The notes: generated by a model from the sequence alone, not told the origin. 34,520 nt of DNA from Amycolatopsis thermalba (GCF_003385215.1 NZ_PQHW01000074.1:1-34520); one strand, 5' to 3'. Numbered from the stretch's first letter, positions 23,768 through 34,203 are shown. Program-made: numbers and translations.

Positions 23768-24624
23768 CCGCCGAGGTGAGCCCGACGCGCGCCGCGATCG
23801 CCTCCACCGGCAGATCGGTGTCCTCCAGCAGCCGGCGCGCCTCCGCCACCCGGCGGGACAGCAGCCACGCCCGGGCTCATGCCGAGCTGCTCCTGGAAGC
23901 GCCGCGCCAGCGTGCGGGGCGAGACGTTGAGCCGCGCGGCCAGATCGGTCACCGACAGCGGGGTGCCGAGCCGCTCACCGGCCCAGTCGAGCAGGCCGTC
24001 CAGCGGCGGTGGGGGCGGCGCCGGCGGCACGAACTGGTTCTGACCACCGTCGCGGTGCGGGGGCATCACCATGTGCCGCGCGAGGAGTGCGGCGTGCGCG
24101 GCCCCGTGGTCCCGCCGCACGAGGTGCAGGCACAGGTCGATCCCGGCGCCCGCACCGGCGCTCGTGGCGACGTCGCCGTGGTCCACGTAGAGCCGGTCCG
24201 GCTCCACGCGCACCCGCGGGAACGCGCGCTGAAGCCGGTCGGCGCCCGCCCAGTGCGTGGTGGCCGAGCGGCCGTCCAGCAAGCCGGTCTGCGCCAGCGC
24301 GAACACGCCCGAGCAGATCGTGACCAGCCGGGCCCCGCGGGCGTGCGCGCGCAGCAGCGCCCGGCGCACGCGCGGGGACAACGGCGCGTCCAGGGGCCGC
24401 CAGCCCGGGATGATCACGGTGTCCGCGGAGGCGAGCGGCGACAGACCCCGCGGCACCGACATGGCGTACCCCGCGGTCGTCGGCACCGGGCCGGGCGTCT
24501 CGGTGCACACGTCGAACTCGTAGTACTGCGGCACGCCGTTCCGCGCCGTGCCGAAGACCTCCGCGGCGCAGCCGAGCTCGAACGTCGACTGCACCGGCCG
24601 CACGAGGGCGATCACGCGATGCAT
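23670..24624 (-). pseudogene. GlxA/FtrA-type AraC regulator with frameshift in the DNA-binding domain
   Basis: This encodes an N-terminal DJ-1/PfpI-like domain (MHRVIALVRPVQSTFELGCAAEVFG, CSGVFALAQTGLLDGRSATTHW) and a C-terminal AraC double helix-turn-helix. The first HTH (SVTDLAARLNVSPRTLARRFQEQLGMSPG) is in frame. At about 23868-23871 the frame is lost. The second HTH (LSRRVAEARRLLEDTDLPVEAIAARVGLTS, then LRRRFRDQVGTTPGAYRRAF) reads on in another frame to a TGA at 23670-23672. Two bases appear to be missing, or one added, between SPG and WLL. The ATG at 24624 has a TACTTT -10 box 6 nt before it. A single error could explain the break, so loss of function is likely but not certain. Confidence 0.82.
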
Positions 24625-24630
24625 GGCAAA

Positions 24631-24666
24631 AAAGTACCCCATGGTGTCTTTCCGGACACTGTCCGG
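24631..24666. promoter_or_regulatory. GlxA-gene -10 box and perfect palindrome in the divergent gap
   Basis: TACTTT (24636-24631, minus) is the likely -10 of the regulator gene. CCGGACACTGTCCGG (24652-24666) is a perfect 15-bp palindrome upstream of it, also upstream of the cupin gene. It is a good operator candidate. Confidence 0.55.
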
Positions 24667-24695
24667 CCGTCGCCCGCGCGCGTCATCTTGGGGAC

Positions 24696-25031
24696 ATGCA
24701 CGACGAAATCCTCGCCCAGGAGGGCTACACCGCGGTCTCCGTCCACGACGCCCCGGCTCGGGAGATCTCCCCCGGGATCCGGCACCGTCCGTTGTGGACC
24801 GGGTCCACCGGGGCGCACGCCGATCTGCTGGAGATGGACCCCGGCACGTCCTGGCCCCACCGCGACGTCCACGAACCCGGCCCCGAGGAGGTCTACGTGG
24901 TGGCGGGCACGTTCAACGACGGCGCGCGCGACTACCCGGCCGGCACGTTCCTGCACGCCCCCGCGGGAACCTGGCACGTGCCGGCCACCACCACGGGGTG
25001 CACGCTGTTCCTCTTCTACCCGGAGGGCTAG
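24696..25031 (+). CDS. Small cupin protein (ChrR-like cupin)
   Basis: The 111-residue protein is one cupin barrel. Motif 1 is approximated by SWPHRDVHEPGPEEVYVVAGTFND near residues 48-70 (His, His, Glu ligand set). Motif 2 is in FLHAPAGTWHVPATT near 88. It resembles the anti-sigma ChrR cupin and stand-alone cupins, possibly binding a metal. The reaction, if any, is unknown. The ATG at 24696 has only a weak GGGGAC upstream. It is divergent from the GlxA-type gene across a 71-bp gap holding a palindrome. Its TAG stop shares the CTAG 25028-25031 with the convergent oxidoreductase remnant. Confidence 0.75.
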   Translation: MHDEILAQEGYTAVSVHDAPAREISPGIRHRPLWTGSTGAHADLLEMDPGTSWPHRDVHEPGPEEVYVVAGTFNDGARDYPAGTFLHAPAGTWHVPATTTGCTLFLFYPEG

Positions 25032-25349
25032 CCGGCCGGCGTCAGCACGATCCGGCCGTCGGGGTTGAGCTCGCCGAGGAACGCGGCAGGTCCGGACCGG
25101 TCCGGCACCTCGGTGGCGCCCAGTTCCCGCAGGCGGTCACCACGCTCGGCCGGCGACGTGGTGACCGCGACGGCCCCGGGCCGCGAGCTGGACCGCCGTG
25201 ATGCCGATGCTGCCGGCCGCACCCCGCACCAGCACCGACCCGCCGGGCGCGAACCCCGCGCGGGCCAGGCCGAAATGCGCCACCACACCGGAACTCCCGA
25301 GCGCCACCGCGTCCACCCCGCCGAACTCCTCGATCACCACTGCTTTCAC
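25028..25349 (-). pseudogene. Remnant of a zinc-type quinone oxidoreductase/alcohol dehydrogenase
   Basis: The start KAVVIEEFGGVDAV is the typical N-terminus of medium-chain quinone oxidoreductases, normally over 300 residues. It jumps straight to FGLARAGFAPGGSVLVRGAAGSIGITAVQLAA, the nucleotide-binding fold, so about 110 residues are missing. A frameshift near 25165-25175 then separates this from VAVTTSPAERGDRLRELGATEVPDR and the C-terminal piece GELNPDGRIVLTPAG. The TAG stop is the CTAG shared with the cupin. The GTG at 25349 still has a TAGCGT -10 box 8 nt upstream. At about 106 codons it cannot be functional. Confidence 0.75.
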
Positions 25350-25372
25350 GTCCGCCGACGCTAACGAACGCC

Positions 25373-25612
25373 CCCGTCCGCCCTGGACAACCGCGTCCGC
25401 ATCCTGGACGCGGCCCGCGCGCTGTTCGCCACCGGGGGCTGGACGTGCCGATGCGGGAGAACGCCCGGGCGGACTCCGTCCTGGACGACCTGGTGCTCAT
25501 AGCGCACCGCGGCCTGCACGCCACCTCGGCGGCGGCGCGCGTCCGGGCCTCCCGGCGCGCTGGTGATCCAGGCGTTTCAGGCCCCGCTCAGCCCGGCCAG
25601 CGCACCGTAGAA
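25373..25612 (+). pseudogene. Remnant of a TetR-family regulator
   Basis: Pieces of one TetR gene are readable in order in different frames. RVRILDAARALFATGG (25383-25439) is the first DNA-binding helix. DVPMRENAR (from about 25443) is the second-helix region. Then SVLDDLVLIAHRGLHATSAAARVRASRR resembles a TetR C-terminus, and LVIQAFQAP ends at a TAG 25610-25612. The recognition helix and most of the ligand domain are deleted. It is divergent from the oxidoreductase remnant, the common TetR-target layout. Its tail overlaps the end of the VWA gene. Confidence 0.6.
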
Positions 25613-27196
25613 CACCTCCGCGATCCGAGCCGGATCCGGCGCCGCGAACGCCTGGCCCCCGGTGGGCGCGGTGATCGCCGCCAGTTCGGCCACGTCCACG
25701 TCCGGGCCGATCCCGATGCCGATGATCGCCACCGGGCGGGCCGGGTCGGACAGCCGGGTCAGCTCCGCCAGCAGCGCGTCCCGGCTGATGCCGTGGTCGT
25801 CGTCGTTGCGGCCGTCGGTCAGGACGATCACCAGGTTGAGCCGCCCGGGCTGCCACTCCGCGGACGCCAGCCGGTACGCGGCCAGCACCGTGTCGTACAA
25901 CCCGGTGTCGCCGTCGGGCGTGGCCTGGATCGCGCGCAACCGCTCCGCCGCCCCCGACGCCAGCTGATCGCTCACCGGCCGCATCGGCAGCACCTCGCGG
26001 TAGTCGCGGTCGCCGTCCAGGCGCGTGGCGAACTCCCACACACCGGTCTCCGACGTCGGCTTGAACAGCGACAGCGCCCGCGCCGCCGCGTCGGTGGTCA
26101 GCTGCATCCGCGTCCGGCCGGTGCCGGGCACCTCGACGTCCATCGACCCGGACACGTCGATCAGCACCCGCGCCCGCGAGCTGGAGTTGATCCGCGCCCA
26201 CTGCCCGAGCAGCGCGTCCACGTCGGCGTCGGTCGGCACCGCGGGCGACGGCAGGGTCCGGTCGCTGATGTTCAGCCCCGCGCCGTCGCGCAGGTACCGG
26301 CCGTCCGGGGTGCGGAACCCGGCGTCGGCCAGTGCGTTCGTCCCCTCCAGGCCGAGCAGCGCGGACAGCAGCGCCGCCGCGGCCGCGCGCTGGGACTCCC
26401 CCGCCCCGCCGAGCACGGCGAACGGGTAATCGAGCGCGGGCGCCTCGGCCTGGTAGCTCGCCACCAGCCCGCTCTGGCTGCCGGCGACGCCGGTGCGCAC
26501 GTTGTGGCGCAGCAGCGCGTTCTCCGACACGGGGAACCCGGCGAGCGTGCGATCGGCGAGCCGCGTGAACAAGTCGTCGGTCGCCGGGACCGCGTTCGGG
26601 GACAACCGGCGCAGCGTGGCGGCGTAGGCGTCGGCGGCCGGCACCGCGGCGCGGATGCCGATCAGCGCGGACAGGCCCGCCGGGTCCCGGCCCGGATCGG
26701 GCAGCCCGAGCGCGAGGCCGGGCGCGCCGAGCACGTCGGCCCAGGACGGCACGCGGCCGGGCCAGCCCAGGCCCGCCGCCACCTCCTCGGTCACCGCGAA
26801 CACCACCGGTGAGCTGGCGATGCTGGTGCCGCCCGCGATCCCGCTCGCGCCGACGCCCTTGGCGCGCCGCAGCTGCAGCGTCGACTCCGGGATCCACACG
26901 TCCGGCCGGACCGCGCCGCCGGGCAGGGCCAGCGACTGCGCGACCGCGGCCGAGCCGACCGCGTTGACCTCGAACGCGGCGCACCCGGTCTGCGCCACCC
27001 GGCGGGCGACCAGGGCGACCGCCGGCGCCACCGCGGGCGCGGCGGCGACGCGCACGACCACCGGCCGCTCACATCCGCCCTGGTCACGCACCACGCTGGT
27101 GGCGATCCAGCCGGCTCCGCCGAGCACGACGAGGACACCGGCGACCGCCCACGCCCGCCGCGGCCGCCGCCGGGCGGGAGACGAATGTCGGCCCAC
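25577..27196 (-). CDS. Substrate-binding-like plus VWA-domain membrane protein
   Basis: The 539-residue protein has an N-terminal signal-anchor (WAVAGVLVVLGGAGWIAT, about 15-32). A periplasmic-binding-like domain of the SBP_bac_11 type follows (VRVAAAPAVAPAVALVARRV, then VRPDVWIPESTLQL and IASSPVVFAVTEEVAAGLG). From about residue 340 there is a von Willebrand A domain with the metal-site motif DVSGSMD and later LTDGRNDDDH. Family members are extracellular or surface-bound; the partner is unknown. The GTG at 27196 follows GGAGG by 9 nt. The gene is followed downstream by the TetR remnant and preceded by rnj on the same strand, 67 nt away. It looks intact. Confidence 0.85.
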   Translation of the reverse strand: MGRHSSPARRRPRRAWAVAGVLVVLGGAGWIATSVVRDQGGCERPVVVRVAAAPAVAPAVALVARRVAQTGCAAFEVNAVGSAAVAQSLALPGGAVRPDVWIPESTLQLRRAKGVGASGIAGGTSIASSPVVFAVTEEVAAGLGWPGRVPSWADVLGAPGLALGLPDPGRDPAGLSALIGIRAAVPAADAYAATLRRLSPNAVPATDDLFTRLADRTLAGFPVSENALLRHNVRTGVAGSQSGLVASYQAEAPALDYPFAVLGGAGESQRAAAAALLSALLGLEGTNALADAGFRTPDGRYLRDGAGLNISDRTLPSPAVPTDADVDALLGQWARINSSSRARVLIDVSGSMDVEVPGTGRTRMQLTTDAAARALSLFKPTSETGVWEFATRLDGDRDYREVLPMRPVSDQLASGAAERLRAIQATPDGDTGLYDTVLAAYRLASAEWQPGRLNLVIVLTDGRNDDDHGISRDALLAELTRLSDPARPVAIIGIGIGPDVDVAELAAITAPTGGQAFAAPDPARIAEVFYGALAGLSGA

Positions 27197-27263
27197 CTCG
27201 CACCGCCTCCGCTGCCTCGCTCGCCAGGATGCGATCCAGGTTAGGCGCAGTGACGGAGATTAC

Positions 27264-30121
<2,858 letters not shown>

Positions 30122-31603
30122 TCAGCGGACCTTGCGGGTGACCGCCTCGGTGAGCTGCCCGCCGCCCTTCTTCGCGACCAGGCAGTAGATGCCGCGGACC
30201 GGGTCGTCGTAGGACTCCTCGGGGGCGGCCTCCCACTCGGCCTGCGCCGGCACGAGCGCGCGGTAGGTGAGCGTGGCGCGGGCGTCCGCGTCGAGGGTTG
30301 CGGAGTGGAAGCTCAGCGCGCAGAAGGACTCGGCGTAGCGGCGCAGCGCGTCGGCGCCCGGATAGGCCACGAACCCGGCCTCGTCGTCCCCGGCGCTGGA
30401 GTTGCCGAGGCTGTCCTGCTCGTCGTAGACCTCCAGCTCGTGCGGCTTGTCGCAGCTGACCTGGTTGTCGGAGTTGATCCGGTAGCCGGGGTCGAGGCGG
30501 CCGTTGTAGCACCGGTACGAGCTGCCCGGGTCGAAGTCCAGGTCGCCGCCGGTCCCGTAGGTCATGGTCGGCAGCATCGCGTCGTCCGCGCGCTGTCCCG
30601 CCCACCACTGGCCGGCCAGGAAACCGCCGGCGAGCAGCGGCACCGCCCGCACCGCGCCCGCGGTGACCCACAGCCCGCGGCGGCTCTTGCGTGGCGGCAC
30701 CGGGGCGAACCGGGTCGGCGGCGGTCCGGTGTGGACCGCGGTGCCCATCCCGCCGGGCGGGGTGTTGTGCGCGGCGATGCCGAGCAGGTGCCCGGCCTGG
30801 GCGGCGGAGATCCGGCCGTCCGGGTTGGCCACCAGCAGGCCCATGATCGCCGAGGCGAGCGGGCCCTGCGCCCGGGTCAGGTACGGCACCTCGGTGAGGA
30901 TCGCGTTCATCGTCGCCGCGGTGGTCGGGCGGTCGAACGCCGACTTGCCCTCCACGGCCAGGAACAGCGTCGCGCCCAGGGACCACAGATCGGAGGCGGG
31001 CAGCGCCTCCCGGCCGTCGAGCCGCTCCGGGGCCATGAACGCCGGCGAGCCCACGATCGTCCCGCTCGAGGTCAGCCGCGGGTCGTCGATCGCGGTGGCG
31101 ATGCCGAAGTCGGTGAGCTTCACCCGCCCGTTCGGGCCCACCATGATGTTGCCGGGCTTGACATCGCGGTGCACGATGCCGGCCTCGTGCGCGGCCTGCA
31201 GCGCGGAGAGCACCTGCTGCCCGATCGAGGCCACCTGCTGCGGCGGCAGCGCGCCGTGCTGGCGCACCAGGTCGCCCAGCGTGGGCGCCTCGACCAGCTC
31301 CATCACGATGTAGGTCGCGCCGCCCTCGGCGACCACGTCGAAGACCGTGACGATCGCCGGGTCGTTGAGCCGTCCGGCGGTGCGCACCTCGCGCAGCACG
31401 CGCTCGGTGAACACGGTCTCCTCGGCGCCGTCGGCGAGGCGCAGTTCCTTGATCGCGACCTGGCGGCCGATCACCTGGTCCTGCGCCCGCCACACGACGC
31501 CGTGCCCGCCCCGGCCCAGCTCGCCGAGGAGCGCGTAGCGGCCGGCCACGACCCGCGGTCCGGCCGGGCGCGGGGTGGTCTGCTGGGTCTGCTCTTCGGT
31601 CAA
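30122..31603 (-). CDS. Transmembrane Ser/Thr protein kinase with septum-formation-like ectodomain
   Basis: The 493-residue protein has a complete kinase domain: GRGGHGVVW loop at 30-38, Lys52, HRDVKPGN at 145-152, DFG at 165-167, APE at 191-193. One transmembrane helix lies at about 310-332. The outer part has four cysteines (365, 384, 428, 474) and the motif SCDKPHELEVY at 383-393. Later come FVAYPGADALRRYAESFC, then W457 and a final C474. This pattern fits the Septum_form family (PF13845), known in actinobacterial proteins linked to division. PASTA repeats are absent. The TTG start has GGAG upstream, and a TAGCAT box (31645-31640) may be its -10. It is not one of the classic PknA/PknB kinases. 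Confidence 0.85.
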   Translation of the reverse strand: MTEEQTQQTTPRPAGPRVVAGRYALLGELGRGGHGVVWRAQDQVIGRQVAIKELRLADGAEETVFTERVLREVRTAGRLNDPAIVTVFDVVAEGGATYIVMELVEAPTLGDLVRQHGALPPQQVASIGQQVLSALQAAHEAGIVHRDVKPGNIMVGPNGRVKLTDFGIATAIDDPRLTSSGTIVGSPAFMAPERLDGREALPASDLWSLGATLFLAVEGKSAFDRPTTAATMNAILTEVPYLTRAQGPLASAIMGLLVANPDGRISAAQAGHLLGIAAHNTPPGGMGTAVHTGPPPTRFAPVPPRKSRRGLWVTAGAVRAVPLLAGGFLAGQWWAGQRADDAMLPTMTYGTGGDLDFDPGSSYRCYNGRLDPGYRINSDNQVSCDKPHELEVYDEQDSLGNSSAGDDEAGFVAYPGADALRRYAESFCALSFHSATLDADARATLTYRALVPAQAEWEAAPEESYDDPVRGIYCLVAKKGGGQLTEAVTRKVR

Positions 31604-31679
31604 CGTGGCTCCGGTGATCGTGACTGTTCGGACAGCGGGATGCTAGTCCGACCGTCGCCGGCGCCGAACGGTTCCGGGT

Positions 31680-32918
31680 TCAGCCCGCGAAGGTGAGGTA
31701 GATCAGGGCCACGTTCAGGGTGATGATCACGGCCGCGATGACCCACGCCAGCGTCGTGGTGACGCGGTGGTTGGCGGCCGGGCCCATCAGGCCGCGGTCG
31801 CTGGTCAGCCGCACCAGCGGGACCAGGGCGAACGGGATGCCGAAGGACAGCACCACCTGGGAGACCACCAGCGCGCGGCTGGGGTCCACGCCGATCGCGA
31901 GCACCACGATCGCGGGCAGCAGCGTGATCAGCCGCCGCACCAGCAGCGGGATCCGCTTGCGCAGCAGGCCCTGCATGATCATCGCGCCGGCGTAGGCGCC
32001 CACCGACGTCGACGCCAGGCCCGAGGCCAGCAGCCCGATCGCGAACAGCAGTGCCACGGCCGGGCCGAGGGTGTCCCCGACGGCGGCGTGGGCGCCCGCG
32101 ATCGAGTCGACGCCCTCCTGGCCCTGCAGGTTCGTCGCGGCCAGCAGCACCATCGACAGGTTCACCGCGCCGGCCAGCAGCATCGCCAGGCCCACGTCGA
32201 ACCGGGTGATGCGCAGCAGGCGGAACTGCCGGGCGCGCTCGACCTTGCCGTGCCGGTCGCGGGCGAGGCCGGAGTGCAGGTAGACGGCGTGCGGCATGAC
32301 GGTGGCGCCGAGCATCGCGGCGGCGATCAGCACGCTCTCGGTGCCCGCGAACTTCGGCACCAGGCCGGCGGCCGCGTCGGCGGCCGACGGTGGCTCCACG
32401 AAGACGCTGGCCAGGAAGCCGACCGCGATGACGCCGAGCAGGCCGGTGATGACCCGCTCGAACGGCCGCTGGCCGCGCCGGTCCTGCACCAGCAGCAGCG
32501 CCATCGACACCACGCCGGTGATCACGCCGCCGACCAGCAGCGGCAGGTCGAACAGCAGGTTCAGGGCGATCGCGCCGCCGACGACCTCGGCCAGGTCGGT
32601 CGCGATCGCGACCGTCTCGGCCTGCGCCCAGTAGCCCAGGCGGGCCGTCCGCGGCATCCGCTCGCGCAGGTTCTCCGGCAGGGACAGCCCGGTGACCAGG
32701 CCCAGCTTCGCCGACAGGTACTGGACCAGCCCGGCCATCAGGTTCGCGGCCACGATCACCCACACCAGCAGGTAGCCGAACTGGGCGCCGGCGCTGATGT
32801 TGGAGGCGACGTTGCCCGGATCGACGTAGGCGATCGCGGCGACGAACGCCGGGCCGAGGAGCAGGGAGCCGGAGCGCACCCGCTTGAGCCGTGGTCCGAG
32901 CTGATCCGTCAGCGCCAT
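31680..32918 (-). CDS. mntH: Nramp-family manganese/iron transporter
   Basis: The 412-residue, eleven-helix protein has the Nramp metal-site motif in helix 1 (AIAYVDPGNVASNISAG, Asp-Pro-Gly-Asn) and in helix 6 (AMLGATVMPHAVYLHSGL, Met-Pro-His). It also has the family loop AETVAIATDLAEVVGGAIAL. It imports Mn2+ or Fe2+ with protons. The start is the ATG at 32918, preceded by GGGAGGGCGC; a GTG at 32933 falls before this site. An inverted repeat resembling a DtxR/MntR box overlaps its promoter at 32948-32976. Confidence 0.92.
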   Translation of the reverse strand: MALTDQLGPRLKRVRSGSLLLGPAFVAAIAYVDPGNVASNISAGAQFGYLLVWVIVAANLMAGLVQYLSAKLGLVTGLSLPENLRERMPRTARLGYWAQAETVAIATDLAEVVGGAIALNLLFDLPLLVGGVITGVVSMALLLVQDRRGQRPFERVITGLLGVIAVGFLASVFVEPPSAADAAAGLVPKFAGTESVLIAAAMLGATVMPHAVYLHSGLARDRHGKVERARQFRLLRITRFDVGLAMLLAGAVNLSMVLLAATNLQGQEGVDSIAGAHAAVGDTLGPAVALLFAIGLLASGLASTSVGAYAGAMIMQGLLRKRIPLLVRRLITLLPAIVVLAIGVDPSRALVVSQVVLSFGIPFALVPLVRLTSDRGLMGPAANHRVTTTLAWVIAAVIITLNVALIYLTFAG

Positions 32919-32947
32919 GCGCCCTCCCGTCACCGTGCCGAACCACG

Positions 32948-32976
32948 ATTTTAGGCAAGCCGAACTTCGGCGTACA
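32948..32976 (-). promoter_or_regulatory. mntH promoter with DtxR/MntR-like box
   Basis: TAAAAT (32953-32948, minus) is a strong -10, with a weak -35-like TGTACG (32976-32971). On the plus strand TTAGGCAAGCCGAA (32951-32964) is an imperfect palindrome of the DtxR/IdeR/MntR type, TTAGGC/GCCGAA, with one mismatch. It overlaps the -10, so metal-loaded repressor could block transcription. Confidence 0.55.
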
Positions 32977-33029
32977 GAGCGGCGAAATGTGGCCTGCGTC
33001 GCCGCCTGACTACCCGGCAGAGCCGAAAG

Positions 33030-33512
33030 TTAGTCGCGGGCCTGCCCGGCTCCGGCCGCGTCCCAGTCCGGGCCGTCGACGAAGTGCACGTCGTACTGTT
33101 CGTGGATCCGCGTGACCTCCTCCTCGGCGAGGTCGCCGCGCAGGATTTCCGGCAGCCGCCGGAAGTAGCCGAACCGTTCGACGCCCGGGACCAGCGTGAT
33201 GAGGACGTCCGCGGGGCTGTCCGGCGGAGCGGCGAACGCGTGCCGGACACCCGCCGGCACCACCGCGTAGCCGCCCTGCCGGATAGTGATCACCTCGGCG
33301 CCGATCAGCATCCGCAGGGTTCCGGCGAGCACGTAGAACGCCTCCGCGGAGCGCGCGTGGTAGTGCGGCTTCGTGCCGGGTTCCCCGGGCTCGAGGTGCA
33401 GCCGGTTCGCGCCGAGCAGCCCGCCGGTGTGGCTCGCGTCGGCCAGCAGCTGCAACGCGGGCCGCGCCACGGTTTCCGCCTCGTCCGCCTGGACCACCCA
33501 TGCGCCGGTCAT
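33030..33512 (-). CDS. Cupin-domain protein divergent from a MarR regulator
   Basis: The 160-residue protein has a cupin barrel. Motif 1 is seen as GTKPHYHARSAEAFYVLAGTLRML near residues 46-69 (His, His, Glu), and motif 2 as GGYAVVPAGVRHAFAAPPDS near 80-99. A C-terminal helical tail follows (PEILRGDLAEEEVTRIHEQYDV). Related proteins are quercetin-dioxygenase-like or sugar-isomerase-like cupins; the reaction is unknown. The ATG at 33512 has AAGGAGG at good distance. An upstream ATG at 33542 lies inside the operator and near the expected transcript start, so it is rejected. Confidence 0.8.
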   Translation of the reverse strand: MTGAWVVQADEAETVARPALQLLADASHTGGLLGANRLHLEPGEPGTKPHYHARSAEAFYVLAGTLRMLIGAEVITIRQGGYAVVPAGVRHAFAAPPDSPADVLITLVPGVERFGYFRRLPEILRGDLAEEEVTRIHEQYDVHFVDGPDWDAAGAGQARD

Positions 33513-33523
33513 CGTCGCCTCCT

Positions 33524-33584
33524 TGGTAGTTGAAGTCTTCAACTACCATAGCCGTGAGTGGTTGAAGACGTCAACTGCTAGGGT
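33524..33584. promoter_or_regulatory. Divergent cupin/marR control region with two operators
   Basis: TGGTAGTTGAAG/CTTCAACTACCA is a perfect 25-bp palindrome at 33524-33548 (12+1+12). A second, weaker copy TTGAAGACGTCAA is at 33562-33574, matching the core TTGAAGTCTTCAA (33530-33542) at 11 of 13 positions; the centres are 32 bp apart. The cupin promoter is TTGACG (33574-33569) and TATGGT (33550-33545) with an 18-bp spacer. The marR -10 is TAGGGT (33579-33584), 6 nt before its GTG. Site 1 would cover the cupin start point, and site 2 its -35 and the upstream side of the marR -10. Confidence 0.8.
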
Positions 33585-33590
33585 GGGGCG

Positions 33591-34037
33591 GTGACCGAGT
33601 GGCTCGACGCGGATCAGCAACGCGACTGGCGGGCGTTCATCGAGGGATCGATCCGGTTCATCGACCTGCTCGACCGGAACCTGCAGGACCGGCACGGCCT
33701 GACCCTGGCGGAGTTCGAACTCCTGGTGCGGCTGTCCGAAGCGGACGGACGGTCGATGCGGATGGCCGACCTCGCGGCGTCGGCGTACTACTCCCGGAGC
33801 CGGCTTTCGCACCGGATCAAGGGCCTGGAGGCACGCGGCCTGGTCCACCGCACCCCGAGCGACGACGACCGGCGCGGGGTGGTCGCCCGCCTGACCGACG
33901 CCGGGTACGAGGCGCTGAGCCGAGCGGCGCCGGACAACCTGCGGACGGTCCGGAAGCACTTCTTCGACGTGATCCCGGCGGAGGACCTGAAGACCATCGG
34001 CCGCGCGATGCGCGCCGTCACGGAGCGACTGGAGTAG
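33591..34037 (+). CDS. MarR-family transcriptional regulator
   Basis: The 148-residue winged-helix protein has LAEFELLVRLSEADGRSMRMADLAASAYYSRSRLSHRIKGLEARGLVHRTPSDDDRRGVVARLTDAG. This contains the recognition helix (SRSRLSHRIKGLE, about 66-78) and the wing DDDRRG. MarR proteins bind palindromes as dimers and usually repress themselves and a divergent gene until a ligand binds. Both a divergent cupin and a strong palindrome are present. The GTG at 33591 follows a TAGGGT box by 6 nt, so the message is leaderless. Confidence 0.92.
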   Translation: MTEWLDADQQRDWRAFIEGSIRFIDLLDRNLQDRHGLTLAEFELLVRLSEADGRSMRMADLAASAYYSRSRLSHRIKGLEARGLVHRTPSDDDRRGVVARLTDAGYEALSRAAPDNLRTVRKHFFDVIPAEDLKTIGRAMRAVTERLE

Positions 34038-34047
34038 AAGGCGCCCT

Positions 34048-34203
34048 GCGCGACCACCGGCGCTAGCGGCACACGCCCGGCGCGACCACCCGCGCTAGCG
34101 GCACGCGCCGGCGCGGCCACCGGCGCTGGGTCACACGCCCGGCGCGGCCACCGGCGCTAGCGCCACGCGCCGGGGCGGGCACCGGCACTGCGCCCCACAC
34201 CCC
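34048..34203. repeat. Five tandem repeats of about 31 bp
   Basis: Units begin at 34048, 34080, 34111, 34142 and 34173 (32, then 31 bp each). Each carries a GCGCGRCCACCGGCGCT-like block followed by a CACGC block, with decay in the last unit. They start 10 nt after the marR stop. They are unrelated in sequence to the 21-bp repeats. Confidence 0.75.

Noticed and set aside
33513-33542. Upstream ATG (33542) as the cupin start
   Set aside because: It lies within the palindromic operator and almost at the predicted transcript start, while the ATG at 33512 has a strong AAGGAGG.
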